Source: Morella rubra (taxonomy: Eukaryota; Streptophyta; Magnoliopsida; Fagales; Myricaceae). From it: 64,000 bases of DNA. Shown in pieces: positions 62,201 to 64,000 of this stretch (the first letter of the stretch is position 1; every line of letters starts with the position of its first letter). Where the stretch lies: the NCBI GenBank assembly GCA_003952965.2, contig CM025855.1:6214383-6278382 (forward strand), in the 5' to 3' direction. Below the pieces are notes generated by a model that was given only the letters and a program-made list of their open reading frames with translations, was not told where the DNA came from and searched no databases. The position numbers and the translations under genes are program-made.

Positions 62201-64000
62201 AGAGCTTCACTGTGATCCAATTGCTTTACTTTGTATGTCAAATCAACTTTATGCATAGCTAGTAAGTGTTTGTCTCTAGTCGTTATGATTATTCTACTTC
62301 CTAAACCAAACCAATTGCAATCTCCAGATAACGCATCTATTGAACCAATTGATCTACATTATCAAGAACTAAAAGAACTTTTTTATTGCAAAGGCTCTTC
62401 TTTATGACATTGATTCCTTGATCAATATTGTCAACTTTCAAACTTGAGTTTCCTAGGATATCAGAAAGAAGTGTCTCTTGTAGTTGGACTAGACCGCAGT
62501 CACGGTTTGAAGTTTCCTCACATTTGCAAGAAAACAACTATCTTCAAATTGAAAAGCGATCAAGTTATAGACCGCTTTAGCGATAGTTGTCTTGCCAATT
62601 CCGCCAACTCCAAATATCCCTACCATGCGTGTGTCATTCATCCCAATACTTAAAAGCACATTCATGTCCTGTAAACGAGACTCCATTCCCACCGGATACT
62701 TGGCAACATTTAGGTGCGTACGATTTACTATTCTTGAGACCACTGGAGCAATTTCCTGAATGAATTTAGATTCGTTCCTGCCAACACAAAAATACTTGAG
62801 TTGCACTTTTCACCTGAAAATGCCATAGGAATATGATCTACTTATAACTTTTTCTTCCGTAAAAAATTACAATAATTTGATTTCACCCTACTGTCTTTCC
62901 CCTTTAAATTTCAATAGTCCCGATGGGTTGCCCACAAGCCTCCCTCAGTTAAACTCATACGTTTTAGACCTCTCAATTTTTTCTCTCCTTCTATAATTCA
63001 GTTCTCTGCCTCCCTAGCTAACACTTTCCCAAAAAGTCTCGTGTTTCACTCTAATGTGTAATTGCTTTTGGTCAATGCTTTCAACACAAAGATTCAGTTA
63101 GTCCTAAAGGGTTAATCTGATATGATATTTTGGATTATTTTCGGAGCTAAAAGTTTTAAAAGAAATTACAAAACCATAAATTAGTACTCCATTTGAAATA
63201 CTTAATTTAATAAAAGAACTAGATTGTTTTGTTATTTTATTGCATATAGAATATTATTTAGCTGTTACAGTTGTATATGCAAAAAGAAATTTTTCAAAAC
63301 TAGGTATATGTTTGGTGAGGAAAAAATTTTCAACTTTCTAAGAAAATTTTTTACCACAAAATATCAAAATCTCAAAATTTTCATACAAATTCGAGCATAT
63401 TTTTACACTAACTTCAAAAAATTATAAAAAATTATTTAAAACTATTAAGCGATTTAGTTATTTATCTATCGAAACTGATTTATTGATAAATTTGAATATA
63501 AAAGTTAATTAGTAATTTTATATCTAAAAAGTCAAGAACAAATTTATGATTTAATTTTAATTTTTAATTTTTTAATTTTGGTTAGAAGTACCTGTTGCCT
63601 CCGAAATGCCAACCCCAAAAATTGGCCACTTCTTTTAGGCCCGCCTTCCACCTCTGGATTCTCGTGTCGGCCTTGAACCTGTCTTCAAGCTTACCCAGTG
63701 CTTCTCCAACACTCTCTCTTTGATGTCACACTTCCGAAGGATCGACGTCGTAAAACACTAGAAGAACCATTTGTTGTTTAGTTTCTCTGCACTCGAGGAT
63801 CTTCATCAGCTCGTCCAAGCACCAAGTGGATGATGCATAGTTCTTAGAGAGTACCACGATGGAAATCCTTGACTCCTCAATCGCTTTGAGAAGTGATTGT
63901 GAGATCTCCTCTCCTCTTCTAAGCTTGTCATCTATGTAAGTGATGATTCCCTTCCGATGCAAAGCGTTGTACAGATTAGCAGTAAAAATTTTGCGAGTAT
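59270..64000 (-). pseudogene. TIR-NBS-LRR gene with C-JID, multiple frame breaks, 5' end off window
   Basis: The TIR exon (64000-63592) keeps STWCLDEL but has an in-frame TGA at 63726-63728 where the left paralog has an Arg codon (CGN), consistent with CGA to TGA. The NB-ARC exon (62777-61688) keeps P-loop GVGGIGKTT, kinase-2 LLVLDNVD, GSRIIITTRD, GLPLAL, FLDIACFF and LMHD. It is split by about five single-base frameshifts near 62516, 62340, 62030, 61832 and 61747. LRR exons follow (61568 to about 61289, and 61207 onward) with a small frame-breaking deletion near 61015, then an intact LRR stretch (61009-60215). A C-JID post-LRR exon starts at 60114 (IIIPGNRLPDWFNH) and coding similarity runs to about 59270. 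It is a tandem paralog of the 56-57 kb gene. As sequenced it cannot make a full receptor; some breaks may be sequencing errors in homopolymers. Confidence 0.85.

Noticed and set aside
1-64000. tRNA, rRNA, CRISPR arrays and canonical plant miRNAs
   Set aside because: Read for typical signatures by eye; none was found apart from the tRNA-like boxes of the SINE, and CRISPR is not expected in a plant genome.

Overview
The window is nuclear DNA of a flowering plant, almost certainly a eudicot. The genes are split by many GT-AG introns, the intergenic DNA is AT-rich and full of transposon relics, and the recognisable proteins (a GIS/ZFP-type C2H2 factor, an ARG1-family DnaJ protein, BRUTUS, and TIR-NBS-LRR receptors) are plant families; TIR-NBS-LRR genes point to a dicot. 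A woody rosid is my guess, without proof. All recognised genes lie on the minus strand.

Layout. 1-6.6 kb: AT-rich intergenic DNA with one MITE-like element. 6.68-7.40 kb: a one-exon C2H2 zinc-finger repressor gene with a TATA box. 7.5-14.6 kb: intergenic, with microsatellites and a 24-C run. 14.65-22.77 kb: an 11-exon ARG1-like DnaJ co-chaperone (418 aa). Its large intron 6 carries a truncated LINE with target-site duplications and a ragged tandem duplication. 23.3-28.6 kb: a Mutator-type MITE and a decayed Ty1/copia gag. 28.67-38.29 kb: a complete 14-exon BRUTUS (BTS) gene, the iron-sensing hemerythrin E3 ligase (1241 aa), with two G-boxes just upstream. 38.5-43 kb: intergenic. 43.2-44.4 kb: remains of a reverse-transcribing element, probably an endogenous caulimovirus-like copy. 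44.6-50.4 kb: a mosaic of about 310-bp repeats, three duplicated blocks (one inverted) and a 1.6-kb foldback element. 50.5-52.3 kb: a partial second copy of BTS whose CHY/CTCHY/RING exons are still open. 53.7 kb: a SINE with long target-site duplications. 55.2-57.5 kb: a TIR-NBS gene cut by a 1000-N gap. 59.27-64 kb: a second, frame-broken TIR-NBS-LRR gene that runs off the right edge.

How the genes relate. The zinc-finger and DnaJ genes are neighbours in an order that recalls the Arabidopsis GIS3-ARG1 pair. BTS and its truncated copy form an iron-regulation pair produced by a DNA-level duplication, since introns are retained. The two TNLs are head-to-tail paralogs, typical of a resistance-gene cluster. 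Exon boundaries of DnaJ and BTS were derived by hand from splice sites, and reading phase is kept across every junction.
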